DNA of 5,536 nt, taken from assembly GCA_018675395.1 (NCBI GenBank), contig JABGYE010000394.1:1-5536 (forward strand), given 5' to 3'. Shown in pieces: positions 1 through 5,536 of the stretch (position 1 is its first letter; every line of letters starts with the position of its first letter). The notes under the pieces are model-generated. The model had not been told where the DNA came from. It saw only the letters and a program-made list of their open reading frames with translations, and ran no database searches. The stretch comes from EC70 sp018675395 (lineage in GTDB: Bacteria > Verrucomicrobiota > Verrucomicrobiia > Verrucomicrobiales > DEV007). Both the position numbers and the translations under genes were made by a program.

Positions 1-1
1 G

Positions 2-265
2 GCCTTCGACGGTGGCATTGAGATTGGACTACGTTATTTCTATGAATTTTCAGGTTATCAGCCCACGCTCAATGCTGGGTCCCTGCGGTCTCGTACGGAG
101 GACCTTCAGAGTTTGCGCCTCAGTCTGGGTAAGTCCCTGAATCTGGGCTCTTTTGATGATGCGCAAGTCTCAATTTTTTACAATCAGCTCGTTAACGAGT
201 CCACGAAGGACTATTACGACTTTGAGAGGAACCAGTACGGACTTCAGCTCAAATTATCCCTTTAA
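2..265 (+). CDS. Outer-membrane beta-barrel protein, C-terminal fragment
   Basis: This is the 3' end of a gene that enters from the left edge. Frame 2 is open from the first base to the TAA at 263-265 and gives 87 residues. The fragment alternates polar and hydrophobic residues in short stretches separated by turns, as in antiparallel outer-membrane strands. It ends in NQYGLQLKLSL, with hydrophobic residues at every second position, like a C-terminal beta-signal read by the BAM complex; the last residue is Leu where Phe is more usual. The segment YYDFERNQYGLQL resembles the last strands of putative beta-barrel porins (BBP2-like) often found in EPS loci. It lies 153 bases upstream of an export gene on the same strand, so an outer-membrane pore or scaffold for polysaccharide export is a reasonable inference. 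The exact family cannot be fixed from the fragment. Confidence 0.7.
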   Translation, partial: AFDGGIEIGLRYFYEFSGYQPTLNAGSLRSRTEDLQSLRLSLGKSLNLGSFDDAQVSIFYNQLVNESTKDYYDFERNQYGLQLKLSL

Positions 266-418
266 TATGATAGGTTATGATGATTTTAAACTTAGGACAT
301 GGTGAGATTTAATTAATAGGGACATTTAATTTAAGATCACTTCGATTTTGACTTTTATATATGTTAAGCTATCTCTCCGGTTCATTATCTATTCACATTC
401 ATCTGACATAAGTAGAAA
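266..418 (+). other. AT-rich intergenic region upstream of the export genes
   Basis: This gap between the beta-barrel gene and the OPX gene contains no convincing small gene. It is clearly richer in A and T than the flanking coding sequence. It holds a near-repeat, ATTTAATTAA at 307-316 and ATTTAATTTAA at 324-334, starting 17 bases apart, and a TTGACT box at 348-353. It is the longest plus-strand gap between genes before the OPX gene, so it is the natural place for a promoter of the downstream unit. Read-through from the beta-barrel gene is equally possible, since no terminator hairpin with a T-tract was seen after 265. Confidence 0.4.
348..375 (+). promoter_or_regulatory. Possible sigma-70-like promoter
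   Basis: TTGACT at 348-353 matches five of six bases of the housekeeping -35 consensus. With a 16-base spacer the opposing hexamer is TATCTC (370-375), which matches only the first three bases of the -10 consensus. An AT-rich TATATAT at 356-362 lies between them. The weak -10 makes this a tentative call. It would place the transcript start roughly 35 to 40 bases before the ATG at 419. Confidence 0.15.
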
Positions 419-1237
419 ATGGTTAATTCCTTCAAATATATTTTGGTATGCAATCTGTTCATTGGGGTACTCTTTTTTAGTGCTTCGGAGGGTCAGGAGG
501 AGAAGAGCAATAACCTCATTTCTTCCGGTGACACGTTGCTCTTGAATATTAATGGCGAACCGCAAATTTCAGGTCAGTTTCTCGTTTCCATTGATGGAGA
601 CATCTCGCATTCCCTATTAGGTAAGATCGAGGCTCAAGGCAAGGGCCCCAATGATTTTGCTCAAGAGATGGTCGCATTGCTGCAAGACGGTTACATCTTG
701 AAGCCCGGCGTCAGTGTTTCCATCATCAATCACAAGCCGTATCAGGTCCGGATGATCGGTGAAGTGACAAAGCCTGGTGAGATTCAATTTCCGAGGGAGA
801 AGCCATTAGACATGGGCTCTGCAGTTGGCTTGGTCGGTAATTTGACGAAGGAGGCTGATGAGAATGCAATTACCCTTAACCGGGGCGGCAAGATCACTAA
901 GGTGAACATTTTAAGCCTTAGCGCTACAATGCTTGAGGACGGTGACGTTATCAGCGTAGGCAAGCTCCCTGATCTTGGAACTTTCTCTATTTCGGGGGAA
1001 GTCATGAAGGCGGGGACTTACATGATCCCGCGTGAAAAGGAAAAAAAGCTGACCATTTTCGCAGCGATAAGCATGGCCGGTGGCCCGTCCAAAGTCGCAA
1101 AGCTCTCTAAGACCATAGTGACCAGAACGGATTCTGGTGGCAGGACCACATCGACAACAATCGATGCTGCGGACCGTTCGAAAGTTTTCTTGGTCCGCCC
1201 AGGAGATGAGATAGAGGTCAAGGCCAGAATTTTTTAA
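419..1237 (+). CDS. Periplasmic polysaccharide export protein (OPX/Wza-like, two SLBB domains)
   Basis: This 272-residue protein belongs to the polysaccharide biosynthesis/export family that forms the periplasmic conduit for EPS or capsule. Residues 1-25 look like a signal peptide: Lys6, then a hydrophobic stretch about 7-22, with cleavage likely near Ser23-Gly25. The export motif domain spans about 33-103, with ISSGDTLLLNI, a VSIDGDISHSLLG segment and KPGVSVSI. Two SLBB-like domains follow, starting near 108 (VRMIGEVTKPGEIQFP) and near 188 (FSISGEVMKAGTYMIP). The protein ends in RPGDEIEVKARIF with no added helix. Wza of E. coli is about 100 residues longer, is a lipoprotein and has a C-terminal outer-membrane helix. 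Here the only early Cys (11) is inside the hydrophobic core, so there is no lipobox. An in-frame TAG at 413-415 makes ATG 419 the first possible start. The ribosome site is weak. The co-polymerase/kinase gene follows after 37 bases. Confidence 0.9.
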   Translation: MVNSFKYILVCNLFIGVLFFSASEGQEEKSNNLISSGDTLLLNINGEPQISGQFLVSIDGDISHSLLGKIEAQGKGPNDFAQEMVALLQDGYILKPGVSVSIINHKPYQVRMIGEVTKPGEIQFPREKPLDMGSAVGLVGNLTKEADENAITLNRGGKITKVNILSLSATMLEDGDVISVGKLPDLGTFSISGEVMKAGTYMIPREKEKKLTIFAAISMAGGPSKVAKLSKTIVTRTDSGGRTTSTTIDAADRSKVFLVRPGDEIEVKARIF

Positions 1238-1274
1238 TTAATTTAAAGAGCACAAATCCCAACACTACCTAAGA

Positions 1275-3305
1275 GTGGATTACGAAAAATTAAATTCCAT
1301 AGCAGAATCTGAGATCAGTGACAGTTCGGGCATTGCCCGGGGCCTGAAGGATTATATTTTCTGGGTCCGTAACAAGTTATGGTTGGTGATGCTCATTACA
1401 GTCGTAGGTATCGTTCTGGGTATCTTTGTGCATGTGAAGAGTCCTCCCATTTATCAGGCTAATGCCAGTATCGAGGTGGAGCGGGTCGAGAGAGGAGATT
1501 CTCTCGAGGAGCAACAGGGGAATAACTTTAGGACAGAGGCTTACCTTGGAGGTGATGCGATTATTAATACGGTGACGCAGAAACTCCTCGTCCCTGAAAT
1601 CCTGACCTCGATGGTGGAGGCCACAAAAATTCATGAGAGAGAAGACATTATTAAATTGAGTTTCCTTAAAAATCTTAGGAGCTCTGATGAATCAATGGTC
1701 ATCGAACCGAGGCAACTCGTTAACATGATGCTGGGAGAGAACTGGATCCGTGTCGTTCCACGCAAGAAGAGCTACATTGTCGATATTATTGTCGAGCATA
1801 CGAGCGCCGAAGTCACTCATCAGATTGCTAACGGTATCCTTGAGGCTTCAAAGAAAAATGTGGAGAACAAGATTAATGAAGAGACGAATGTGAATGTTAA
1901 GTTGGCTAATCAAATGGTTTCAGGTGCCGAGAAAGAAATTCTTGAGCTTGGAGAAAGGTTATCTTTGTATAATGCCTGTTTCCTGAGAAAGGCTATGATT
2001 GATAAAGCCGATGAGGAAGTGGTCGAACTCAAGAAGCGGTACGGACCGAAGTGGCCAGCGTTAATTGAAGCTGAGAATAAGCTTCAATCTCATAAAGACA
2101 GTTTTGATACTGAACTTAAGCAGGTCTCCGTCATATCTGACAAAGAAAAGGAGTACTGGGATAATTTGCCTCAGGAAATTGATAGGGTCATTAATGTGCA
2201 GAGCCGAGCTCAGTTCATCACTGCCGAATTAACAAGCAAGGAAGATCTTCGTAATGGTCTCCTCTCTAAAATTGATTCGTTAGTGGTTGGCAATAAGACT
2301 TCACGTGAATTTTCAGTTGCGATGGAGGCCATTTTACCTGAAGGCCCGGTCGGCCCCTCATTTGTGAAAACGTTTGGCCTTTTCTTTGTCGGAGCATTGG
2401 CCTCTGGAATTGGCCTAGCTATCCTAATTGGTTTCCTTGATCCGTCCGTTCGGACCGTCGCTGAGCTTGAGGAGTACGCTGGTTTTCCGGTCCTTGGGGC
2501 AATCCCTCAGAGCAAGGAACAAGTCCAGAAGACTGTCAAAAAAGGTTCGAGGGAACACGTATTGTTATTTAATAATGATAATCATTCCCCGACCGCTGAA
2601 TCGATACGCAACTTGCGAGCAGGGCTCAGTTTCCTTGGTGATAAGGAGGACCGCAGGACCTTCATGTTCACGAGTGCCGTGCCTGGTGAAGGGAAGTCCT
2701 TCGCATCAGCGAACGTTGCCAATTCATTTGCTTCACAAAATGAAAAGACGCTCCTAGTGGACCTGGACTTGAGGAAGCCGGTGCAGCATACCATCCTTGA
2801 GACGGAACGGTCTCCTGGTTTCAGTGACTTCATCTCAAACCAATTGAGTTTTGAGGAAGTGGTCAAGCCTACCCAGAACGAGAACCTTTTCTTTATAAGT
2901 TCAGGGTCAAGGTCAGGTAACCCTTCTGAGCTCATGACCATACAGAATATTAAAAATCTCTTAAGTTCTATTCCTGATGATTTTCAGCGCATTGTCTTTG
3001 ATACTCCTCCTCTGATACCGGTCCGGGATTCCTTACCCGTTTCCAAGTTAGTGGATTCGGCTGTGATTTTGTACCGGATGGGTTCGACTCACCGCAAAGC
3101 CATCACAAGGATCCTCAAATTACTCAATGAAAATAATGCGGATCCTGTGGGAATCGTTGCCAACGGCATGCCGGAAATGAAGAAATCAAGCGGTTACTAC
3201 GGGTATTACGGCAATTATTACTACGGTAATTATGCTTACAGTTATTACGGGAGCGGTTCGTATTACGGAGAAGAGGAAGATCAGGATAAAGAAAAATCGG
3301 GATAA
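1275..3305 (+). CDS. Wzc-like chain-length regulator fused to BY-family tyrosine kinase
   Basis: This 676-residue inner-membrane protein would control EPS polymerisation and export. A short cytoplasmic N-terminus is followed by membrane helix 1 (about 35-54), a periplasmic Wzz/GumC domain with coiled-coil-like segments and the family motif KKRYGPKWPALIEAENKL, a Pro-rich stretch (ILPEGPVGP), helix 2 (about 367-388) and LDPSVRT. The kinase follows: the EX2RX2R oligomerisation motif at 442-448, Walker A SAVPGEGKS at 467-475, Walker A' LLVDLDLRKP at 493-502 and Walker B RIVFDTPPL at 572-580. The tail at 641-664 has 13 Tyr in 24 residues, the expected autophosphorylation cluster. Co-polymerase and kinase are in one chain, as in proteobacterial Wzc and unlike the split CapA/CapB of Firmicutes. 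The start is GTG at 1275: an in-frame stop lies at 1239-1241, no other ATG, GTG or TTG lies between, and the next ATG falls inside helix 1. No cognate phosphatase gene is present in the window. Confidence 0.95.
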   Translation: MDYEKLNSIAESEISDSSGIARGLKDYIFWVRNKLWLVMLITVVGIVLGIFVHVKSPPIYQANASIEVERVERGDSLEEQQGNNFRTEAYLGGDAIINTVTQKLLVPEILTSMVEATKIHEREDIIKLSFLKNLRSSDESMVIEPRQLVNMMLGENWIRVVPRKKSYIVDIIVEHTSAEVTHQIANGILEASKKNVENKINEETNVNVKLANQMVSGAEKEILELGERLSLYNACFLRKAMIDKADEEVVELKKRYGPKWPALIEAENKLQSHKDSFDTELKQVSVISDKEKEYWDNLPQEIDRVINVQSRAQFITAELTSKEDLRNGLLSKIDSLVVGNKTSREFSVAMEAILPEGPVGPSFVKTFGLFFVGALASGIGLAILIGFLDPSVRTVAELEEYAGFPVLGAIPQSKEQVQKTVKKGSREHVLLFNNDNHSPTAESIRNLRAGLSFLGDKEDRRTFMFTSAVPGEGKSFASANVANSFASQNEKTLLVDLDLRKPVQHTILETERSPGFSDFISNQLSFEEVVKPTQNENLFFISSGSRSGNPSELMTIQNIKNLLSSIPDDFQRIVFDTPPLIPVRDSLPVSKLVDSAVILYRMGSTHRKAITRILKLLNENNADPVGIVANGMPEMKKSSGYYGYYGNYYYGNYAYSYYGSGSYYGEEEDQDKEKSG

Positions 3306-3355
3306 TCCGTTCCCGCTTTCTTAGTTTTCTTCGGCTTGTTTTTCGGATTTATAAA

Positions 3356-4444
3356 ATGGACTTCATAGATCTTAAATCGCAACAGGCAAGGATCCGGGAA
3401 GATATTGATGAGAGGATCAAAAAGGTCCTTGATCATGGACAATATATTCTTGGGCCAGAGATTGAGGAGATGGAACAAATGCTTGCCAATTATGTCGGGG
3501 TCAAGCATTGCATCGGAGCGTCGAGCGGGACGGACACACTGCTCATTGCATTGATGGCTTTAGGGATTGGGCCCGGGGATGAAGTTATTACAGTTCCCTA
3601 TACTTGGATTTCAACCGTTGAGATGATTGTCCTCATTGGAGCGAAGCCTGTCCTTGTCGATATTGATGAGAGGACCATGAACATGGATCCTTCCCTAGTC
3701 GAAGCGGCGATCACGGATCAGACCAAGGCAATCATGCCGGTGGGGATTTACGGGCAAACGGCTCCGATGAATGAAATTTGTGCCATTGCCAAGAGGAACG
3801 GCTCGATTCCGGTCATTGAGGATGCTGCTCAATCATTTGGCGCAACGCATCATGGAAAGAAGTCCTGTGCGCTTTCAGAAATTGGAAGCACTTCCTTTTT
3901 TCCTTCGAAACCTCTCGGTTGTTATGGGGACGGCGGGGCCTTGTTCACTGATGACGATGATCTGGCTGAGCAAATGAAGCAGATTCGAGTCCATGGCCAA
4001 ATGAAAAAGCATCATCATCCCCGGCTCGGAATCAATGGCAGGCTCGATTCGATACAGGCGGCAATTGTGATGGCCAAGATGGCGATCTTTGATGAGGAAA
4101 TAGTCAAGAGACAGGCCGTAGCTGATTCTTACAATGCACGGTTAGAGAGGGATGGCATTGTCCTACCGCAGGTTGATAGTGGAAACAGTTCCGTCTATGC
4201 GCAGTATACCATTTTATGTGATGATAGGGACGCTGTTCAAAATTCTTTGAGGGACGCTGGAATCCCGTCCGTTTCCTATTATGCGGTTCCCTTACACCTT
4301 CAGCCGGTGTTTCGTGACTTAGGTCATCAGGAAGGAGACTTTCCAGTCACAGAGAGAGTCTCAGAACGGTGCCTGAGCCTGCCGATGAATCCTTATCTCA
4401 AAGAAGATGAAGTGGATCAGGTCTGTAACGCGTTACTAGGTTAA
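3356..4444 (+). CDS. wbpE: WbpE-like UDP-sugar 3-aminotransferase (DegT/DnrJ/EryC1/StrS family)
   Basis: This 362-residue PLP enzyme of the sugar aminotransferase family matches, from memory, Pseudomonas aeruginosa WbpE along its whole length. Shared stretches include FIDLKxQQARI at the start, HGQYILGPE, ALGxGPGDEVIT, VIEDAAQSFGA, TSFFPSKPLGCYGDGGA, SVYAQYT and SLPMxPYL near the end. WbpE transfers an amino group from glutamate to UDP-3-keto-GlcNAcA, giving UDP-GlcNAc3NA, a precursor of diacetylated amino uronic acids in O-antigen. The PLP-binding Lys is K185 (SKPLG), with D156 and Q159 in EDAAQ contacting the cofactor and R229 in the GINGRLD segment; these fall at the same positions as in WbpE. 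The ATG at 3356 gives the expected N-terminus without extension. The gene starts 50 bases after the kinase gene and probably shares its transcript. Another 3-keto or 4-keto sugar substrate is possible, because family members differ in specificity. No wbpA, wbpB or wbpD partner is visible. Confidence 0.88.
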   Translation: MDFIDLKSQQARIREDIDERIKKVLDHGQYILGPEIEEMEQMLANYVGVKHCIGASSGTDTLLIALMALGIGPGDEVITVPYTWISTVEMIVLIGAKPVLVDIDERTMNMDPSLVEAAITDQTKAIMPVGIYGQTAPMNEICAIAKRNGSIPVIEDAAQSFGATHHGKKSCALSEIGSTSFFPSKPLGCYGDGGALFTDDDDLAEQMKQIRVHGQMKKHHHPRLGINGRLDSIQAAIVMAKMAIFDEEIVKRQAVADSYNARLERDGIVLPQVDSGNSSVYAQYTILCDDRDAVQNSLRDAGIPSVSYYAVPLHLQPVFRDLGHQEGDFPVTERVSERCLSLPMNPYLKEDEVDQVCNALLG

Positions 4445-4602
4445 ATTGCTATTAGGGCCTTTGGACGCGGAAGACAATCTAGTAGACAAAAATCGATTAT
4501 GCAGGCCCTCTGAGGGTCAGTACTTATCTTCATTTACTTATCACGTCAACGTCGGACCTAGAAGTGGCGCCTGACTATGTGAAAGTAAAAAAAGTTACCG
4601 GA
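4445..4602. other. Convergent intergenic junction
   Basis: This region separates the 3' ends of the aminotransferase gene and the minus-strand adhesin-like gene. No gene, RNA or strong terminator was recognised. It contains a perfect 7-base inverted repeat, AGGGCCT at 4454-4460 and AGGCCCT at 4503-4509, 42 bases apart, and a short local hairpin at 4504-4518. A run of seven A on the plus strand (4587-4593) reads as a T-run on the minus strand just after the adhesin-like stop codon, but no stem precedes it. Confidence 0.4.
4504..4518 (+). terminator. Weak hairpin after the aminotransferase gene
   Basis: GGCCCT CTG AGGGTC can fold into a six-pair stem (one G-T pair) with a three-base loop, about 60 bases past the aminotransferase stop. 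No T-tract follows on the plus strand, so this is not a classical intrinsic terminator. The left arm AGGCCCT could instead pair with AGGGCCT at 4454-4460. Its position between two converging genes is the main argument for a role in ending transcripts. Confidence 0.2.
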
Positions 4603-5536
4603 TTATTCTTTCCTTACTCTCCAGTAGTGTCCGGAATTACCCTGAGGAAAAGAAAATATTTCCTGAATGGTATCGCCTTGCCCTATGATCAGTTTCTCGA
4701 GCGAAAGCCAGGTCTTCATATCGTCTGAAGTCTGCACGGAGTAGAGTACCCCCTTCTTACCAGGGAAGAGCAGTTCAAACTGATTAACCTCGAGCACGTT
4801 CATCTTTATCTGAAAGGCCGGAACACTCTTCGTATTATTGGGTGAACTTTTGAACAGAATCTCACAACTATCCGTATAACCGTCATCGTCCGTGTCGGCG
4901 TTCGCGTCACTGGTACCGTAAATGTCCTCTTCCTGGGCCTGGGTCAGCCCGTCCCCATCCGCGTCCTCTTCACGGTCATCAGTCAGATTCACGGTAATTG
5001 TTGCTTGATCCGTTAGCTCACCATCACTGACAGTTATCGTCACTTGTAATACAGATTGTTCTTCAAAATCCAAGTCACCACTGTCATTGACCAGAAGCTT
5101 ATTACCTTCAATGCGAAGCGCCCCGTTCCCATCCTGATTAGGATCCTTATTCTTGGTGATCGTGCAAATGAACGCATCCTGATTGGCGTCGGTTGCGGCA
5201 ATGGTTCCCACGGTTGTGCCGTTCGCCGCATTTTCTTCAATACTGAATGATTGGTTCGCAATGACTGGTGCCTCGTTCGGGAAACTGTTCGGGTCAGCAG
5301 GGTCAACCTGAGCAGTGACCTCTGCCCCATCCTCATAACCATCTCCGTCCGTGTCGGCATTGGTGTCACTGGTACCGTAAATATCCTCCTCCTGGGCCTG
5401 GGTCAGCCCATCCCCATCCGCGTCCTCTTCACGATCATCATTCAGGTTCACAGTAATTGTTGCTTGATCCGTTAGCTCGCCATCACTGACAGTTACCGTC
5501 ACTTGTAATACAGATTGTTTTTCAAAATCCAGATCA
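4603..5536 (-). CDS. Modular calcium-binding adhesin-like surface protein, C-terminal part
   Basis: This is the C-terminal 310 residues of a protein whose start lies beyond the right edge; the frame stays open to base 5535 and the stop TAA is at 4605-4603. In order it holds the end of one cadherin-like domain (1-32), a bacterial TSP3-type calcium motif pair (38-72, DADGDGLTQAQEED then DTDGDGYEDGAE), a linker with VDPADPNSFPNEAP, a full cadherin-like domain (about 89-185, ending DLDFEEQSVLQ and VTVSDGEL-like strands), a second TSP3 pair (191-225) and a C-terminal domain (about 241-310) with LYSVQTSDDMKTWLSL and HYWRVRKE. The DxDxDG loops should bind calcium and stiffen an extracellular stalk. 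The C-terminal domain resembles the 'YxVxxSxDLxxW ... fYRV' ends common in verrucomicrobial exported proteins. Function is inferred as surface adhesion or matrix structure. An extracellular enzyme with these accessory domains is also possible, since the N-terminal part is unseen. Confidence 0.85.
   Translation of the reverse strand, partial: DLDFEKQSVLQVTVTVSDGELTDQATITVNLNDDREEDADGDGLTQAQEEDIYGTSDTNADTDGDGYEDGAEVTAQVDPADPNSFPNEAPVIANQSFSIEENAANGTTVGTIAATDANQDAFICTITKNKDPNQDGNGALRIEGNKLLVNDSGDLDFEEQSVLQVTITVSDGELTDQATITVNLTDDREEDADGDGLTQAQEEDIYGTSDANADTDDDGYTDSCEILFKSSPNNTKSVPAFQIKMNVLEVNQFELLFPGKKGVLYSVQTSDDMKTWLSLEKLIIGQGDTIQEIFSFPQGNSGHYWRVRKE
4872..5077. repeat. Adhesin module repeat, copy 1
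   Basis: This 206-base segment aligns without gaps to 5331-5536 at an offset of exactly 459 bases (153 codons). I count 20 mismatches by eye, about 90 percent identity. It encodes the end of the cadherin-like domain and the TSP3 pair. The left boundary is where the module gives way to the unique C-terminal domain of the protein. Confidence 0.9.
5331..5536. repeat. Adhesin module repeat, copy 2 (runs off the edge)
   Basis: This is the second copy of the segment at 4872-5077, cut by the window edge. The 459-base period equals one cadherin-like domain plus one TSP3 pair and linker, so further copies are likely to the right. Differences from copy 1 include Lys for Glu, Val for Ile and Thr for Ala, plus several silent changes. 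Confidence 0.9.

Noticed and set aside
348..545. Plus-strand open frame overlapping the OPX start
   Set aside because: It overlaps the well-supported OPX gene in another frame, has no domain or signal features, and its protein is a low-quality mix rich in Arg and Ser.
2428..2757. Plus-strand open frame inside the kinase gene
   Set aside because: It is an out-of-frame reading of the conserved linker and Walker region, rich in Arg and Ser as expected of shadow frames.
2582..2941. Minus-strand open frame antisense to the kinase domain
   Set aside because: It lies entirely opposite the Walker A and A' coding region, which is constrained on the plus strand. The translation resembles no known family.
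3306..3355. Terminator between kinase and aminotransferase genes
   Set aside because: The 50-base gap is T-rich but shows no stable stem before the T-runs, so it was treated as an internal spacer of one transcription unit.
5040..5369. Alternative minus-strand frame within the adhesin-like repeat
   Set aside because: It reads the repetitive DxDxDG coding sequence out of frame. The frame with cadherin and TSP3 motifs is clearly the real one.
5500..5502. GTG at 5502 as the true start of the adhesin-like gene
   Set aside because: The frame stays open beyond it to the window edge, and those 11 codons match the same positions in the internal repeat, so the gene continues to the right.
4872..5536. 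Possible CRISPR or transposon from the long direct repeat
   Set aside because: The repeat is in coding register (459 bases, a multiple of three) and encodes recognisable protein modules. There are no short spacers, terminal inverted repeats or transposase.

Overview
The window looks like part of a surface or exopolysaccharide (EPS) locus from a Gram-negative bacterium, most likely a member of the Verrucomicrobiota (Opitutae/Puniceicoccales-like). Three things point there: outer-membrane and periplasmic export parts; a compact chain-length regulator fused to a tyrosine kinase; and, at the right edge, a large repetitive protein with bacterial TSP3 and cadherin-like modules that ends in a 'YSVQTSDDMKTW ... 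YWRVRKE' domain of a kind common in verrucomicrobial secreted proteins. The taxonomic call is inference from protein style; no marker gene is present.

Layout, plus strand: (1) 2..265, the C-terminal end of an outer-membrane beta-barrel protein; (2) an AT-rich 153-base gap, 266..418, that could hold a promoter; (3) 419..1237, a short periplasmic polysaccharide-export (OPX/Wza-like) protein; (4) 1275..3305, a Wzz/GumC-type co-polymerase fused to a BY-kinase (Wzc-like), starting with GTG and ending in a very tyrosine-rich tail; (5) 3356..4444, a PLP-dependent sugar aminotransferase closely resembling WbpE. Genes 3 to 5 are separated by only 37 and 50 bases and probably form one transcription unit. 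A 158-base convergent junction follows. On the minus strand, 4603..5536 is the C-terminal part of a modular adhesin-like protein whose N-terminus lies beyond the right edge.

How the genes may work together: the Wzc-like protein would control polymerisation and chain length at the inner membrane through cycles of tyrosine autophosphorylation. The OPX protein would bridge the periplasm, and the beta-barrel protein is a plausible outer-membrane pore, because this OPX protein has no lipobox and no obvious C-terminal membrane helix. The WbpE-like enzyme would supply a diamino uronic acid nucleotide sugar (UDP-GlcNAc3NA type), which suggests that the exported polymer or a linked glycan contains such a sugar. 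The convergent adhesin-like gene is probably a separate unit, although a calcium-binding surface protein next to an EPS locus would fit a matrix role.

No RNA genes, insertion sequences, CRISPR arrays, attachment sites or origins were seen. Nothing here is clearly a wholly new system. The most interesting points are the implied beta-barrel plus short-OPX export route, the tyrosine tail, the isolated wbpE-like gene and the near-identical 459-base modules of the adhesin-like gene.
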